From: Acidobacteriota bacterium
GTDB lineage: Bacteria > Acidobacteriota > Terriglobia > Terriglobales > Acidobacteriaceae
Direction of reading: 5' to 3'
NCBI GenBank assembly: GCA_023410055.1
Contig: JAEYQK010000034.1
Coordinates: 1 to 45,691 of the forward strand
Length of the DNA: 45,691 nucleotides
A program made the translations under genes and the position numbers. Within the stretch, counting starts at the first letter, position 1; every line of letters starts with the position of its first letter. Shown in pieces: positions 6,997 to 15,541 of the stretch. Below the pieces are notes generated by a model. The model ran no database searches, had not been told where the DNA came from, and worked only from the letters and a program-made list of their open reading frames with translations.

Positions 6997-7944
6997 CTAT
7001 GGACGATGTTGCGACTCAAGAAAAGACGCCGCATAGACATATACATCCGCTGCAAGTTGGGGTTCTCGCACTGCCAACTTGCAGAGGTCTACACCAAGAA
7101 CTCTCTTGATCTTGAGACCGCTCATGTCTTCGATTGGGTATCGCCGGAAGTCTCCGTTTGAATCGCAATCAATCACAGCGCTACTCCAGGGGCCAATGCC
7201 ACGCATTGTCGAGATCTGCATTTCACCATTCTTTACGAAGTAAGTTTCCGAAGGAATTTGCTTTTGGGTGTACTGCTCTTCAGCGTTGGAGTCCGAACGG
7301 AGTTTAAGAATGTGCTCCCGAATGCAATGCTTCAGCCGCTCAATCACGCTTCCAACTCCTTTGGCCCCCAGTCCAATGGTCGGCAGCGAAGCAATTTCTT
7401 TAGTGCTCATTCCCTGGCGAAAGTAGAGCCGGAAAATCGCACGATCACGCTCTTGGTCTAGGCCAACCACGCCACGCCTCAAATATTCATCGATTTCGCT
7501 CAGCAAGACTCCGAAAGCGATCTTCTGCTCACTGCCATGGACATCGTTGCCGGCCTCCGGATCAACGTCGCTCGTGGAGACGTGAGGTTGCTCGCCGCCC
7601 GATGATTGATTGCGAACGTGCTTGAAATGGTCGTGGGTAACATTTGCGGCAATCTTCTTTATGTATCCCAAAACGGCTTCGGGATGCTGGACGGCGAAGT
7701 CCCGCAGCAGACGGCAGCTGTCTTCCCAGAGTTTGAGATAGGTTGCCTGAACCAAGTCCTCTACCAATGGCCGGGAAGGCTCGCCCCAGAGGGAGGCCGT
7801 ACGCATGATCGTGAGACTGATCGGCCTCCCAACACGGGAAGCAAACTCCTGCCATGCCTCATCATCCCGAGGTCCGGCGCACAAGCAAACGACGTCCTTG
7901 AGAGACAGATCCGAATATCGCAGCGGACTAGGAGTGCTCGACAT
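6997..7944 (-). CDS. RNA polymerase sigma factor (ECF-like) with a C-terminal extension
   Basis: 315 residues from the ATG at 7944, chosen because AGGAAG lies 8 bases upstream; an upstream in-frame ATG at 7968 has none. Region 2 is seen at about 55-105 (VEDLVQATYLKLWEDS, then AVLGYIKKIAANVTHDHFKH) and region 4 at about 175-215 (FRQGMSTKEIASLP, then GVGSVIERLKHCIREHI). About 95 further residues follow region 4, with no motif I recognise. Such tails in ECF factors commonly regulate activity. The gene converges on the ImmA/IrrE gene across 120 bases. Together with the weak sigma-like protein at 4942 it makes two potential sigma factors in one island. Confidence 0.82.
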   Translation of the reverse strand: MSSTPSPLRYSDLSLKDVVCLCAGPRDDEAWQEFASRVGRPISLTIMRTASLWGEPSRPLVEDLVQATYLKLWEDSCRLLRDFAVQHPEAVLGYIKKIAANVTHDHFKHVRNQSSGGEQPHVSTSDVDPEAGNDVHGSEQKIAFGVLLSEIDEYLRRGVVGLDQERDRAIFRLYFRQGMSTKEIASLPTIGLGAKGVGSVIERLKHCIREHILKLRSDSNAEEQYTQKQIPSETYFVKNGEMQISTMRGIGPWSSAVIDCDSNGDFRRYPIEDMSGLKIKRVLGVDLCKLAVREPQLAADVYVYAASFLESQHRP

Positions 7945-7971
7945 TGCAATTGCTTCCTGTCGCGGCATTGA

Positions 7972-7985
7972 GAGCTGCTCAGCTC
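7972..7985. promoter_or_regulatory. Short inverted repeat upstream of the sigma-factor gene
   Basis: GAGCTG (7972-7977) and CAGCTC (7980-7985) separated by two bases. It lies just ahead of the preferred sigma start and shares an AGCTG core with the 4828-4854 repeat. It may be an autoregulatory site, but at this length chance is possible. Confidence 0.3.
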
Positions 7986-8172
7986 ACATGCTTAGCGCCG
8001 GAGACTGACTCGTACGGACGAGAACCGGTGCCCAGGTCCGGAACGTGACATAACACCGCTTTTCACAGCTGAAGCAATTAGCCTCGTTCTGTTTCATGGA
8101 GCAGTTCCCATGACTCAGATCATTTGCTTGGGTCGGGCAGTGCCTGTAGTCTTCTGCCACATAGAGATTCAT
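7984..8172 (-). CDS. Possible small Cys-rich protein (62 residues), low confidence
   Basis: An open frame of 62 codons from ATG 8172, or 65 from a TTG at 8181, ending 39 bases ahead of the sigma start on the same strand. Five cysteines (one near residue 12, then CSMKQNEANCFSCEKRC) could make a small zinc or redox knuckle. There is no ribosome-binding site at either start and no recognised family, so it may be chance. Confidence 0.2.
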   Translation of the reverse strand: MNLYVAEDYRHCPTQANDLSHGNCSMKQNEANCFSCEKRCYVTFRTWAPVLVRTSQSPALSM

Positions 8173-8437
8173 TGTGGACAAGGAAGGCGCGAAACATTCG
8201 TAAGTAGGAGCTGATTAGAACTGAGATATCAATTCTGGAGTTTCGCTGCTCTGGTCGAGATCGAGAACGGCGGTCAGCATCTGTCGGTTGGAAACGAAAA
8301 ACGGGCTAGAGTCCACGAATCCGAAGTTGCTCGCGACGTCCGGCCTCGAAGCGCGGCGCTCTCACGTTTTCGGCACAACCCATCGAGAGTGAAGAGTATC
8401 TAGAATAGCGATTCCTAACACAAGAGAAGGTGGCTCA

Positions 8438-9433
8438 ATGTCCCATCACTACTCCGGTCCCAACTTTGGGTTCCCTTACGGGGACGCTCGTCTCGATTTC
8501 ACGGATCTTTACGCGTTTCCCAAGCCGGGCGACTCCAGAAAGTCGATCCTCATCATGGATGTGCATCCATCAGTCGGCGCGAACCCGCCGGGGCCAACCA
8601 CCGCCGAGCCATTCGCCACCGAGGCACTGTACGAAATCAGAATCGACAGCAACGGCGATACCGTCGCCGACATCGCCTTTCGCATACACTTCTTCGCCTC
8701 CGCGGACGGGACGCAGACTGCGACGCTTCGCCATATCGAAGGGCCGGAGGCCGCCGGTACGGCCGACACCGGGCAGATCATCGTCGAGCGGGCGCCGGTA
8801 TCCACCGGCGAAGAGGCGTTGGTTACCGGCGCCGGCGACTACCGGTTCTTCGCGGGCTGGCGCAGCGATCCGTTCTTCTTCGACGTGGAGGGCGCCTTCA
8901 ATAACCTGCAGTTCACCGGCAAGGATTCCTTTGCCGACACCGACATCTGCAGCATCGCGATCGAGCTGCCGAACTCCGCACTGGGGGCAGAGAAGGTCGG
9001 GCTCTGGGCACGCACTCTCGTCCAAAAGGACGGCCAATGGGTACAAGCCGACCGCGGCGCGCGGCCCCAGCAGACCCCGTTTCTGAGTGGGGAAGTGAAC
9101 GCCGAATACCGCGCCGCTGAGCCCGCCGGGGACGCCCGCTTCGTGCCCGCCTTCGCCCACGCGCTGGAACACACCGGTGGCTACACTCCGGAGGATGCCA
9201 TCCGGGCTGCAGTAACATTGCTGCCCGATATCCTTCTCTACGATTCCACGCGGCCGGTGTCGTTTCCGGAGAACGGCCGTCTACTCACCGACGATGTGGC
9301 AGAGGTCTTCATACCGATCCTGACCAATGGAAAGGTGAAGGGAGACAATGTCAAGCCGCACAGTGATCTGCTGGACACATTCCCTTACGTGGGCACGCCC
9401 CACAATGTCCGGGTCGTGGAACGCGCCGCCTAA
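8438..9433 (+). CDS. DUF4331 domain-containing protein
   Basis: A 331-residue protein beginning MSHHYSGPNFGFPYGDARLD followed by FTDLYAF, the characteristic opening of DUF4331 proteins (MSHH...D.R.D..D.Y.F). AAGGTGG four to five bases upstream supports the start. The family's function is not established. No signal peptide is visible. G+C content and codon use are higher than in the neighbouring Ubl genes, suggesting a different origin. It stands alone between a divergent sigma factor and a convergent LysR gene. A second long frame on the same stretch (8430-9086) is a shadow. Confidence 0.85.
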   Translation: MSHHYSGPNFGFPYGDARLDFTDLYAFPKPGDSRKSILIMDVHPSVGANPPGPTTAEPFATEALYEIRIDSNGDTVADIAFRIHFFASADGTQTATLRHIEGPEAAGTADTGQIIVERAPVSTGEEALVTGAGDYRFFAGWRSDPFFFDVEGAFNNLQFTGKDSFADTDICSIAIELPNSALGAEKVGLWARTLVQKDGQWVQADRGARPQQTPFLSGEVNAEYRAAEPAGDARFVPAFAHALEHTGGYTPEDAIRAAVTLLPDILLYDSTRPVSFPENGRLLTDDVAEVFIPILTNGKVKGDNVKPHSDLLDTFPYVGTPHNVRVVERAA

Positions 9434-9689
9434 GAGAACAGTCGCTGGCACCACGGCCAAAGGCGACAAGGCAAAGCGTAGAGGTGGCATCGTGAGGAGA
9501 ATTATTGACCAAGTAAGACGAAACGAGGCAAAATCCTCTCGTCGACCACACCGAAATCAAGCGCGAGTCGTGGGCAGCTAACGTGGTCTACGTCTTTTCG
9601 CGAACAGGTACCGAATGAGATGTTGCTGCCGAACCTGACTTTCTGCCAATTAACAGTGTGTCCGGCGCTCCTTGAATTCGCGCTGGACG

Positions 9690-10631
9690 CTAGGCTGCCA
9701 TTTGAGATGGCTCTTTGAGCCTTAATTCTCGTGACGGGCCTCGTTTGACGCACTCGGGTTGCAGAAGAGCGACCAGCTTTTCGACAATTTCACAACGGGC
9801 TACCGTGTTGTAGATAATACCGGTCTCAAGCGCGAGGGGAATGCCTTCGATTCGCTTGAAGGCAATATCTTTGTTGGCCAGCCGCTCCGGCCAACAGCGC
9901 CCAAAAGTGAATCCCAGGCCGTCAGCGACTATGGCCGCCGCCTCAGCAAACGTGGTCACATCTTGTACGCGATCCGGGTGCAGGCCGTGTCCAGCGCAAC
10001 AATTCATAACGTGAGCATCCAGGGCGGGATACAGTTTGCCGCCAATCGAAATAAACGGTATGGACCGCAGATCCTGCAGCCGAAGCTTGCGAGCTTTAGC
10101 TAATCGGTGTCGCGCTGGCAGTACCGCATAGAGCTCTTCCGTCCACAACCACTCAACCGAAAGCTGAGGGTTCCCCAACGGTAGCAGCACTAAACCAGCC
10201 TCCAACTCCCCGACCTGAATTTGTTCAACTGGATTTCCCGCATAGCAGCTGACGAGTTCTATAGAAATCCCACCGAAGTCAGCAGGCGACGCAGTGCGTA
10301 TTCGGCCGATCCTTCGCAAATCGACAAACGCGGTATATCCGAGACGGAAACTCGGAGCGCAGTGCGCCCTTTTGGCCGCAGAGGCAGCACGCTCATTGAA
10401 CAAGAGACACTGCCGGGCTTCGACGACAAAGGCCTCGCCGGCAGGAGTGAGGCGCACCTGTCGCTTGGTGCGCTCAAATAGCTTTGTGCCTAATTCCGCT
10501 TCGAGCGTCCGAATTTGTTTACTTAAAGAAGGCTGAGAAACGTTAAGTCTCTTTGCCGCACGACTGAAGTTAAGTTCTTCGGCGATAGCCACAACATAAC
10601 GCAACAACCGTAACTCGACACCGGGGTACAT
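9690..10631 (-). CDS. LysR-family transcriptional regulator
   Basis: A 313-residue protein. Residues 5-65 form the winged HTH (ELRLLRYVVAIAEELNFSRA, then LNVSQPSLSKQIRTLEAELG and LFERTKRQVRLTPAG), and the remainder is a LysR substrate-binding domain (about 95-300). This class binds promoter DNA as a tetramer and responds to a small-molecule inducer. No divergent target gene lies directly upstream: the recombinase gene is on the same strand 291 bases away, and those 291 bases hold nothing I can name. Its regulon is unknown; the DUF4331 gene, 256 bases downstream and convergent, is not an obvious target. Confidence 0.92.
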   Translation of the reverse strand: MYPGVELRLLRYVVAIAEELNFSRAAKRLNVSQPSLSKQIRTLEAELGTKLFERTKRQVRLTPAGEAFVVEARQCLLFNERAASAAKRAHCAPSFRLGYTAFVDLRRIGRIRTASPADFGGISIELVSCYAGNPVEQIQVGELEAGLVLLPLGNPQLSVEWLWTEELYAVLPARHRLAKARKLRLQDLRSIPFISIGGKLYPALDAHVMNCCAGHGLHPDRVQDVTTFAEAAAIVADGLGFTFGRCWPERLANKDIAFKRIEGIPLALETGIIYNTVARCEIVEKLVALLQPECVKRGPSRELRLKEPSQMAA

Positions 10632-10922
10632 GGGGACCGACCTCCTCGGAGAAAGTTCGTGCAGGAGATCGGCCCTTGCGTATTAACAGTGTTGCGTTGC
10701 ATGACCTCAACACCTACACACGCTGCTGCGATGAGGACCGGCCAGTTGCCCGTCATCGTTTGAGAATTCAGAGATGCTGCTCGATGTGTAGAGGTTCACC
10801 CAGCGCGAGAATTTTTTTCGCACATTCATCGACTTACGAGGAAGTATGTCAGCCCCAACGATGAAAAGTCGTGCACACTTGTTCTTTCGCCAACGATTCT
10901 GAGTACCGGACCAATATCGATG

Positions 10923-12095
10923 CTATTTGCCAGCGCTCTTTTTGCGACGGAGGACTTTTGATTGATTTCCAGCTTCCGACTCAGCTTTGTCCCATGCCAT
11001 GCGCGCATAGCTTTCCAATTGCTGCTGCCTGGCCTTCACGAATGGGGCATAGTGTTTCTCGGTGATCTTCACACTACTGTGACCTAACAGCAGGGAAACC
11101 TGGTCGATAGGTACGCCAGCAAGTAGAAGCTCAACCGCGAAGGTGTCCCGCAGCATGTGGCCGTGACAACGCTTCGGTGTACCGTCGGGATTCTTGAGCG
11201 ACGCCAGCGTGAACAGTTTCCAAAAACTACGTTGATAACACTTCGTAACGCTGCGTTTCTCTCCATTGCCAGTCCAGAAGAAGTAGCGGGGATTTGAGTT
11301 TGGCAACGCCCTCAATTGTGCTGCAACTTCAGGAGGAAGAGGAACCAGAACAGGTACCCCGGTCTTAGCGCGATAAAGGAAGATGCTGTTGTTGTCATTC
11401 AATCGTGAACGCTCCAGCGTGACCGCATCTGTTATTGCTAAACCGCTCCAGCGCATCAGCAGAACGAGTGCTCGTAAGCGCTCGGCCCGGTGTGCGCAAT
11501 CGTTTCCGCCGCCAAAGTCGTAGACATAAGTTGCGTCAATGATCTTTTGAAATTCCTCGCGGGTAAAGTAGTTGGTCGGCACGACTCCATCGACTTTGGG
11601 CTTTTTCAGTGCCGCCATCGGATTCTTAACCAGCCACTCGCGATCGACGCAGAACTTCATCAGGGTGTGCATGCGTTCATGCTTCCGTTGGTTGGTGGCC
11701 GGGGCATTCTTCCAGCTGCCGCGGAGGAGGGTAAGTTCGGCCGGGGTGAACTGGGTAACATACCGAATACCGCGCGACTTGCACCAGGGTAGGAGTTGTC
11801 GCTCGAAGAAAGACTTACTCTTGTAAATCGACGCGTGAGCAAGATTGCGGGCACGTTCATCATCGATGAACGCAGTTACCGCGTCCAACACAGTGATCTG
11901 CTGGACTGCCTCATCCTTATTTTCAAGTTTTCGGACCTTCTTTTCTGCAGCTTCCCAGCTTCTCGTTTTGGCGCTGGTCCGAATGAAAGCCTTCCCGTCC
12001 AAGGTTCCTTGGATCCACTTGGGGCAATGGCAACGACGATAGTGGATGCTCGTTTGCGTGCAGGGCGGGTAGTGGCGAACGTAGACGGATAGCAT
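10923..12095 (-). CDS. Tyrosine recombinase / phage-type integrase next to tRNA-Phe
   Basis: A 390-residue protein with an N-terminal Cys/His segment (CTQTSIHYRRCHCPKW), a SAM-like core-binding domain (about 75-165) and a C-terminal catalytic domain. HMLRDTF gives the H-x-x-R pair, LLGHSS the second His region and KHYAPFV the nucleophilic Tyr. At the position where the first catalytic Arg is normally found (SGLR) the sequence reads SGLAITDAV, so that Arg is replaced by Ala. The gene starts 90 bases from the tRNA-Phe 3' end, as in elements integrated at tRNA genes, and so probably mobilised the island to its left. Confidence 0.9.
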   Translation of the reverse strand: MLSVYVRHYPPCTQTSIHYRRCHCPKWIQGTLDGKAFIRTSAKTRSWEAAEKKVRKLENKDEAVQQITVLDAVTAFIDDERARNLAHASIYKSKSFFERQLLPWCKSRGIRYVTQFTPAELTLLRGSWKNAPATNQRKHERMHTLMKFCVDREWLVKNPMAALKKPKVDGVVPTNYFTREEFQKIIDATYVYDFGGGNDCAHRAERLRALVLLMRWSGLAITDAVTLERSRLNDNNSIFLYRAKTGVPVLVPLPPEVAAQLRALPNSNPRYFFWTGNGEKRSVTKCYQRSFWKLFTLASLKNPDGTPKRCHGHMLRDTFAVELLLAGVPIDQVSLLLGHSSVKITEKHYAPFVKARQQQLESYARMAWDKAESEAGNQSKVLRRKKSAGK

Positions 12096-12185
12096 CGGGC
12101 AGAGGCTCCTCCTTGGCCCGATTGTACGATTATTGTACGTTTGTCCAGAGTTGCCTGTAAGTGATTGATTTTGAAGGCATAGAAA

Positions 12186-12261
12186 TGGTGGCCAGGGACG
12201 GAATCGAACCGCCGACGCCAGCCTTTTCAGGGCTGCGCTCTACCAGCTGAGCTACCTGGCC
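12186..12261 (-). tRNA. tRNA-Phe (anticodon GAA), CCA encoded
   Basis: On the minus strand the acceptor arms GGCCAGG (12261-12255) and CCTGGCC (12196-12190) pair, the D-arm reads AGCTCAGCTGGTAGAGC, and the anticodon stem CAGCC/GGCTG encloses CTGAAAA with anticodon GAA. The T-arm GGCGGTTCGATTCCGTC is canonical, and discriminator A plus CCA occupy 12189-12186. Its 3' end faces the recombinase gene, so the terminal segment is a likely attachment site. I did not find a second copy of this 3' end within the window. Confidence 0.97.
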
Positions 12262-12464
12262 ACTCTGGATCGTCCGCAGGCTGATGCCTCGTGCGGACCG
12301 TCGAACAGAGAAAGGGTTCGCAAGAGTGATGCGAAGCAGCTAATCTTGCGGAACGTCTGAATTATAACAACAGCTCTGCGATTTCACCAACCTACTTTCC
12401 TGATGACGTGAAAACAAAGTCAGCTCTTGCGGTTTGATCGAGGACACTGTTCTAAACTGTTCAT

Positions 12465-13217
12465 GTGGATCGCGAAAAGCGAATACAAAACTTGTACCAG
12501 GTGTTATCGGCCACATGGGGGCCCCAGCACTGGTGGCCGGCTGAGTCGCGGTTCGAGGTAATTGTCGGAGCGTACCTGACCCAGAATACAGCCTGGACGA
12601 ATGTCGAGCATGCACTAGATAATCTCCGTCGCGAGCATGTGTTGACAGTCAACGCAATTCGCAACATCTCGTTATCGAGACTCGAAACTTTGGTTCGCCC
12701 GGCGGGGTATTTTCGTCAGAAGGCACAGCGACTAAAGACTTTCATTGGATTTCTTGACGAAAAGCACAGCGGTTCATTGGTGCGGATGTTCACACAGCCC
12801 ACCCAGGCCTTGCGGGCGCAATTGCTGGACCTGAATGGCGTCGGTCCGGAAACAGCGGATTCCATTCTTCTCTATGCAGGCAACCATCCGGTCTTTGTAG
12901 TGGACGCTTACACGCGACGGATTCTGGACCGCCACGATATTGTTGCGGCTTCTGCTCCTTACGAGGAGGTTCGAGATTTGTTTGAACGCGCGCTCGGGCC
13001 TTTCGACGGAGATTGCCGAACTCGGTCCCAAAATGCCGAACTGCCGGGCGCAGCTCATCGTCCTTCCAGAATGAGCCTATTGAAACGCACAGAACTCGTG
13101 CAACGGTATAACGAAATGCATGCCCTGATCGTTGGAGTCGGCAAGAATCACTGTTCTAGCAGAGCGCCGGAATGCGAGGGCTGTCCGTTGCGAGACCTAC
13201 TTCCTGTAAGTCGCTGA
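12465..13217 (+). CDS. HhH-GPD DNA glycosylase, endonuclease III-related (MagIII-like)
   Basis: A 250-residue protein from a GTG start. The helix-hairpin-helix LLDLNGVGPETADSILLYA carries Glu where endonuclease III has its catalytic Lys, a replacement typical of the endonuclease III-related/MagIII group of monofunctional base-excision glycosylases. FVVDAYTRRIL supplies the catalytic Asp. The C-terminal cluster reads C-x6-C-x2-C and then Leu where the fourth iron-sulfur ligand of EndoIII would be, so a [4Fe-4S] cluster may be incomplete. Predicted role: removal of alkylated or other damaged bases. It is the first gene outside the tRNA-bounded island. An insert of about 25 residues (near 185-210) precedes the C-terminal helix. 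Confidence 0.85.
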   Translation: MDREKRIQNLYQVLSATWGPQHWWPAESRFEVIVGAYLTQNTAWTNVEHALDNLRREHVLTVNAIRNISLSRLETLVRPAGYFRQKAQRLKTFIGFLDEKHSGSLVRMFTQPTQALRAQLLDLNGVGPETADSILLYAGNHPVFVVDAYTRRILDRHDIVAASAPYEEVRDLFERALGPFDGDCRTRSQNAELPGAAHRPSRMSLLKRTELVQRYNEMHALIVGVGKNHCSSRAPECEGCPLRDLLPVSR

Positions 13218-13273
13218 ACATAAGGCGCAAACCGCTATAATGTCCATGCTGTTCTTGACGGAGCAGCCAACGA

Positions 13274-15541
13274 ATGGTGGCGAAGATACCTCAACCCGAA
13301 CAGCCCGGAGCGCGCCGAAAGACCACCATTTTTCTGCTGGCGATTGGCATAACACTGCTGTTTGGGATCATCTTCTCGCAAGCCGCGTTCAATCTCACAT
13401 TTCTGCGGCCGAATACGAACGAGCAGGCGTACATCTTCGTCGCACTGTCGACGATCATCTTCCTGCTCCTGCTGACGCTGACGTTTGTTCTCGTCAGAAC
13501 CTTATTGAAGCTTTATGCCGACCGCGAAAGCGGCGTGCTTGGCTCGAAATTCCGCACTCGAATGGTACTCGGCGCCCTCTTGCTCTCATTCGGACCAGTA
13601 ATCTTTCTGTTCCTGTTTGCGTATGGATTGATGAATCGGTCGATTGATAAGTGGTTTTCTCGACCCGTCGAGGAGGTACGGCAGGATACAACGGCAGTAG
13701 CCAATCTGTTGTCGAGCTACGCCGCCGATAATGCACGTGCTGAGGCGGAAAGCGTCGCCCAGCAACCGGAGACCAAGCACGCGTTCGAAACTGGTAATTT
13801 CGGGGGGGTCATGACCGAGTTTCGGCGTCATGATTCCACTCTGCAAAGCGGTTTTGCGTTCGCGGTTTCCAGTAATGAAGAGGCGGAGGCGAGCTACCAT
13901 GCTCCGGATTTGTGGCCCGTGCTGAAGGACAAGATAATTCCGGGCGTTTCCTCCCAAGAAAAGCAGCCCACGCCAGTGCAGATCAATACACGCGACTACG
14001 TAATCGGAAGCGCAGCGGTCGGGAAGAGCGGATGGATCATCGTCGCGCTTCCATTGCCGAAAGATTACGGCACCACCATGCAGCAGATCGAGAATAGCCA
14101 GCAACGTTATCTCCAGTTGAGCGCAGAGCGGAAGTTGGTGCGACGTACCTACATGGGGTTGCTTTTGTTTCTGACCGTTCTCGTGCTGTTCGCGTCCACT
14201 TGGCTTGCGCTGTTCATGGCGAAACTGGTGACGCGGCCGGTGGTTGCTCTCGCGAATGCAACACAGGAGATTTCGCGCGGTCGGCTCGATTACCGCGTGC
14301 AGATATCGGCGGCAGATGAATTGGGACAACTCGTTCAGTCGTTCAACCGCATGGCTGAGGAACTTGAGAGCAGTCGTTCTCAGATCGAGGCTTCAAGCCG
14401 ATCACTGACACAGGCAAACAATGCGCTCGAACAGCGGCGCCGCCACATGGAGACGATCCTGGAGAGCATACCGACCGGAGTGGTGTCTCTGGACGCCGCC
14501 TGGCGGGTGACGCACGCCAACAGTGCAATCCAGCGGATGTTGCACGTGAAGGGGACCGACGGGACGGGGCTTCATCCCGGCAAGCCTTTTTCCAGGTGTT
14601 TTGAGCCGGAGGTGACCGAAGATCTTGAGCGCATGCTGCGGAAATCGGACCGCATGGGTACGGTAACGAGTCAGTTCGAAATGACGGTTGAGGAGAAGAA
14701 ACTGGACGTTGCGGTGACAGTGTCGTCGTTGCACGTCGAAGATCGTCGGCTTGGATACGTAGTAGTGTTCGAGGACCTAAGCGATCTGCTCAAGGCCCAA
14801 AAGCAATCTGCGTGGCGAGAGGTCGCCCGTCGTGTCGCGCACGAGATCAAGAATCCTTTGACGCCTATAGCGCTTTCCGCAGAGCGCATCAAGAGGCATC
14901 TTGATCGCGGGGCTGTGCCCGACGATGTATCGCTAGCGATTATCGGTACTTGCGCCGATACGATTGCCAGTGCCGTCGATACAGTTCGCACTCTGGTAAA
15001 TGAGTTCTCGTCATTGGCCCGGTTCCCGGCAGCGCAGCCTCAGCCAGCTGACATTAATGCTATCGTCGGGAGTGCTTTGTCTATGTTCGACGGTCGGTTG
15101 CAGGATGTTCGACTCATCAAGACACTCGGGATTGATCTTCCCAAGGTTATGGCTGATCCGGAAGCCATGAAGCGCGCCGTGGCCAACCTTGTCGACAATG
15201 CGGCGGAAGCGATGCAGAACTCACTTGTGAAGGAAGTGCACATTTCGACTGCGCTCGTGCCGGCAAGGGAAATGATAGAGATTGCGGTTGCCGATACTGG
15301 CCATGGCGTGACGCCGCAGATGAAGGAGCGGCTATTCTTGCCCTACTTCTCCACTAAACGGCGCGGTACTGGGTTGGGATTGACCATTGTGAGCCGTATC
15401 ATTGAGGATCATCGCGGCACGATACGCGTGGAAGAGAATGAGCCAGTTGGATCGCGATTCATCGTAGAATTGCCGCTGGCGGTTGAAGTGGGGATGCAGG
15501 ACAAAGAAGAGGTTTCTGGAGCGGCGCAGCAGAATGCATAA
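13274..15541 (+). CDS. NtrY-like membrane sensor histidine kinase
   Basis: A 755-residue protein with three N-terminal membrane segments (about 17-110), an extracytoplasmic stretch, a fourth membrane segment near 290-310, a HAMP linker (VTRPVVALANATQEISRGRLDYRV), a PAS domain (about 390-500), the phospho-acceptor helix REVARRVAHEIKNPLTP, and a HATPase domain with N box NLVDNAAEAM and G boxes DTGHGV and GTGLGLT. This is the NtrY architecture. It overlaps the response-regulator start by 8 bases, so the two form a coupled pair. NtrYX systems respond to nitrogen or redox state in other phyla; the signal here is not evident. Confidence 0.92.
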   Translation: MVAKIPQPEQPGARRKTTIFLLAIGITLLFGIIFSQAAFNLTFLRPNTNEQAYIFVALSTIIFLLLLTLTFVLVRTLLKLYADRESGVLGSKFRTRMVLGALLLSFGPVIFLFLFAYGLMNRSIDKWFSRPVEEVRQDTTAVANLLSSYAADNARAEAESVAQQPETKHAFETGNFGGVMTEFRRHDSTLQSGFAFAVSSNEEAEASYHAPDLWPVLKDKIIPGVSSQEKQPTPVQINTRDYVIGSAAVGKSGWIIVALPLPKDYGTTMQQIENSQQRYLQLSAERKLVRRTYMGLLLFLTVLVLFASTWLALFMAKLVTRPVVALANATQEISRGRLDYRVQISAADELGQLVQSFNRMAEELESSRSQIEASSRSLTQANNALEQRRRHMETILESIPTGVVSLDAAWRVTHANSAIQRMLHVKGTDGTGLHPGKPFSRCFEPEVTEDLERMLRKSDRMGTVTSQFEMTVEEKKLDVAVTVSSLHVEDRRLGYVVVFEDLSDLLKAQKQSAWREVARRVAHEIKNPLTPIALSAERIKRHLDRGAVPDDVSLAIIGTCADTIASAVDTVRTLVNEFSSLARFPAAQPQPADINAIVGSALSMFDGRLQDVRLIKTLGIDLPKVMADPEAMKRAVANLVDNAAEAMQNSLVKEVHISTALVPAREMIEIAVADTGHGVTPQMKERLFLPYFSTKRRGTGLGLTIVSRIIEDHRGTIRVEENEPVGSRFIVELPLAVEVGMQDKEEVSGAAQQNA

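Larger units (their letters stand above)
7945..8437. other. Intergenic region between divergent sigma-factor and DUF4331 genes
   Basis: About 490 bases without a confident gene. It holds a perfect inverted repeat GAGCTG-CT-CAGCTC at 7972-7985, 28 bases upstream of the sigma-factor start, and a low-confidence Cys-rich reading frame on the minus strand (7984-8172). The right-hand part should contain the DUF4331 promoter, but I see no clear -35/-10 pair. Confidence 0.5.

Noticed and set aside
8430..9086. 218-codon plus-strand frame overlapping the DUF4331 gene
   Set aside because: Its composition (Ser/Pro/Arg-rich) is typical of an out-of-frame reading of G+C-rich DNA; the DUF4331 frame has a ribosome site and a known N-terminal motif.
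15483..15533. Upstream extension of the NtrX-like gene by 17 codons
   Set aside because: The receiver domain begins exactly at the ATG at 15534 and the extra residues lie within the NtrY coding sequence.
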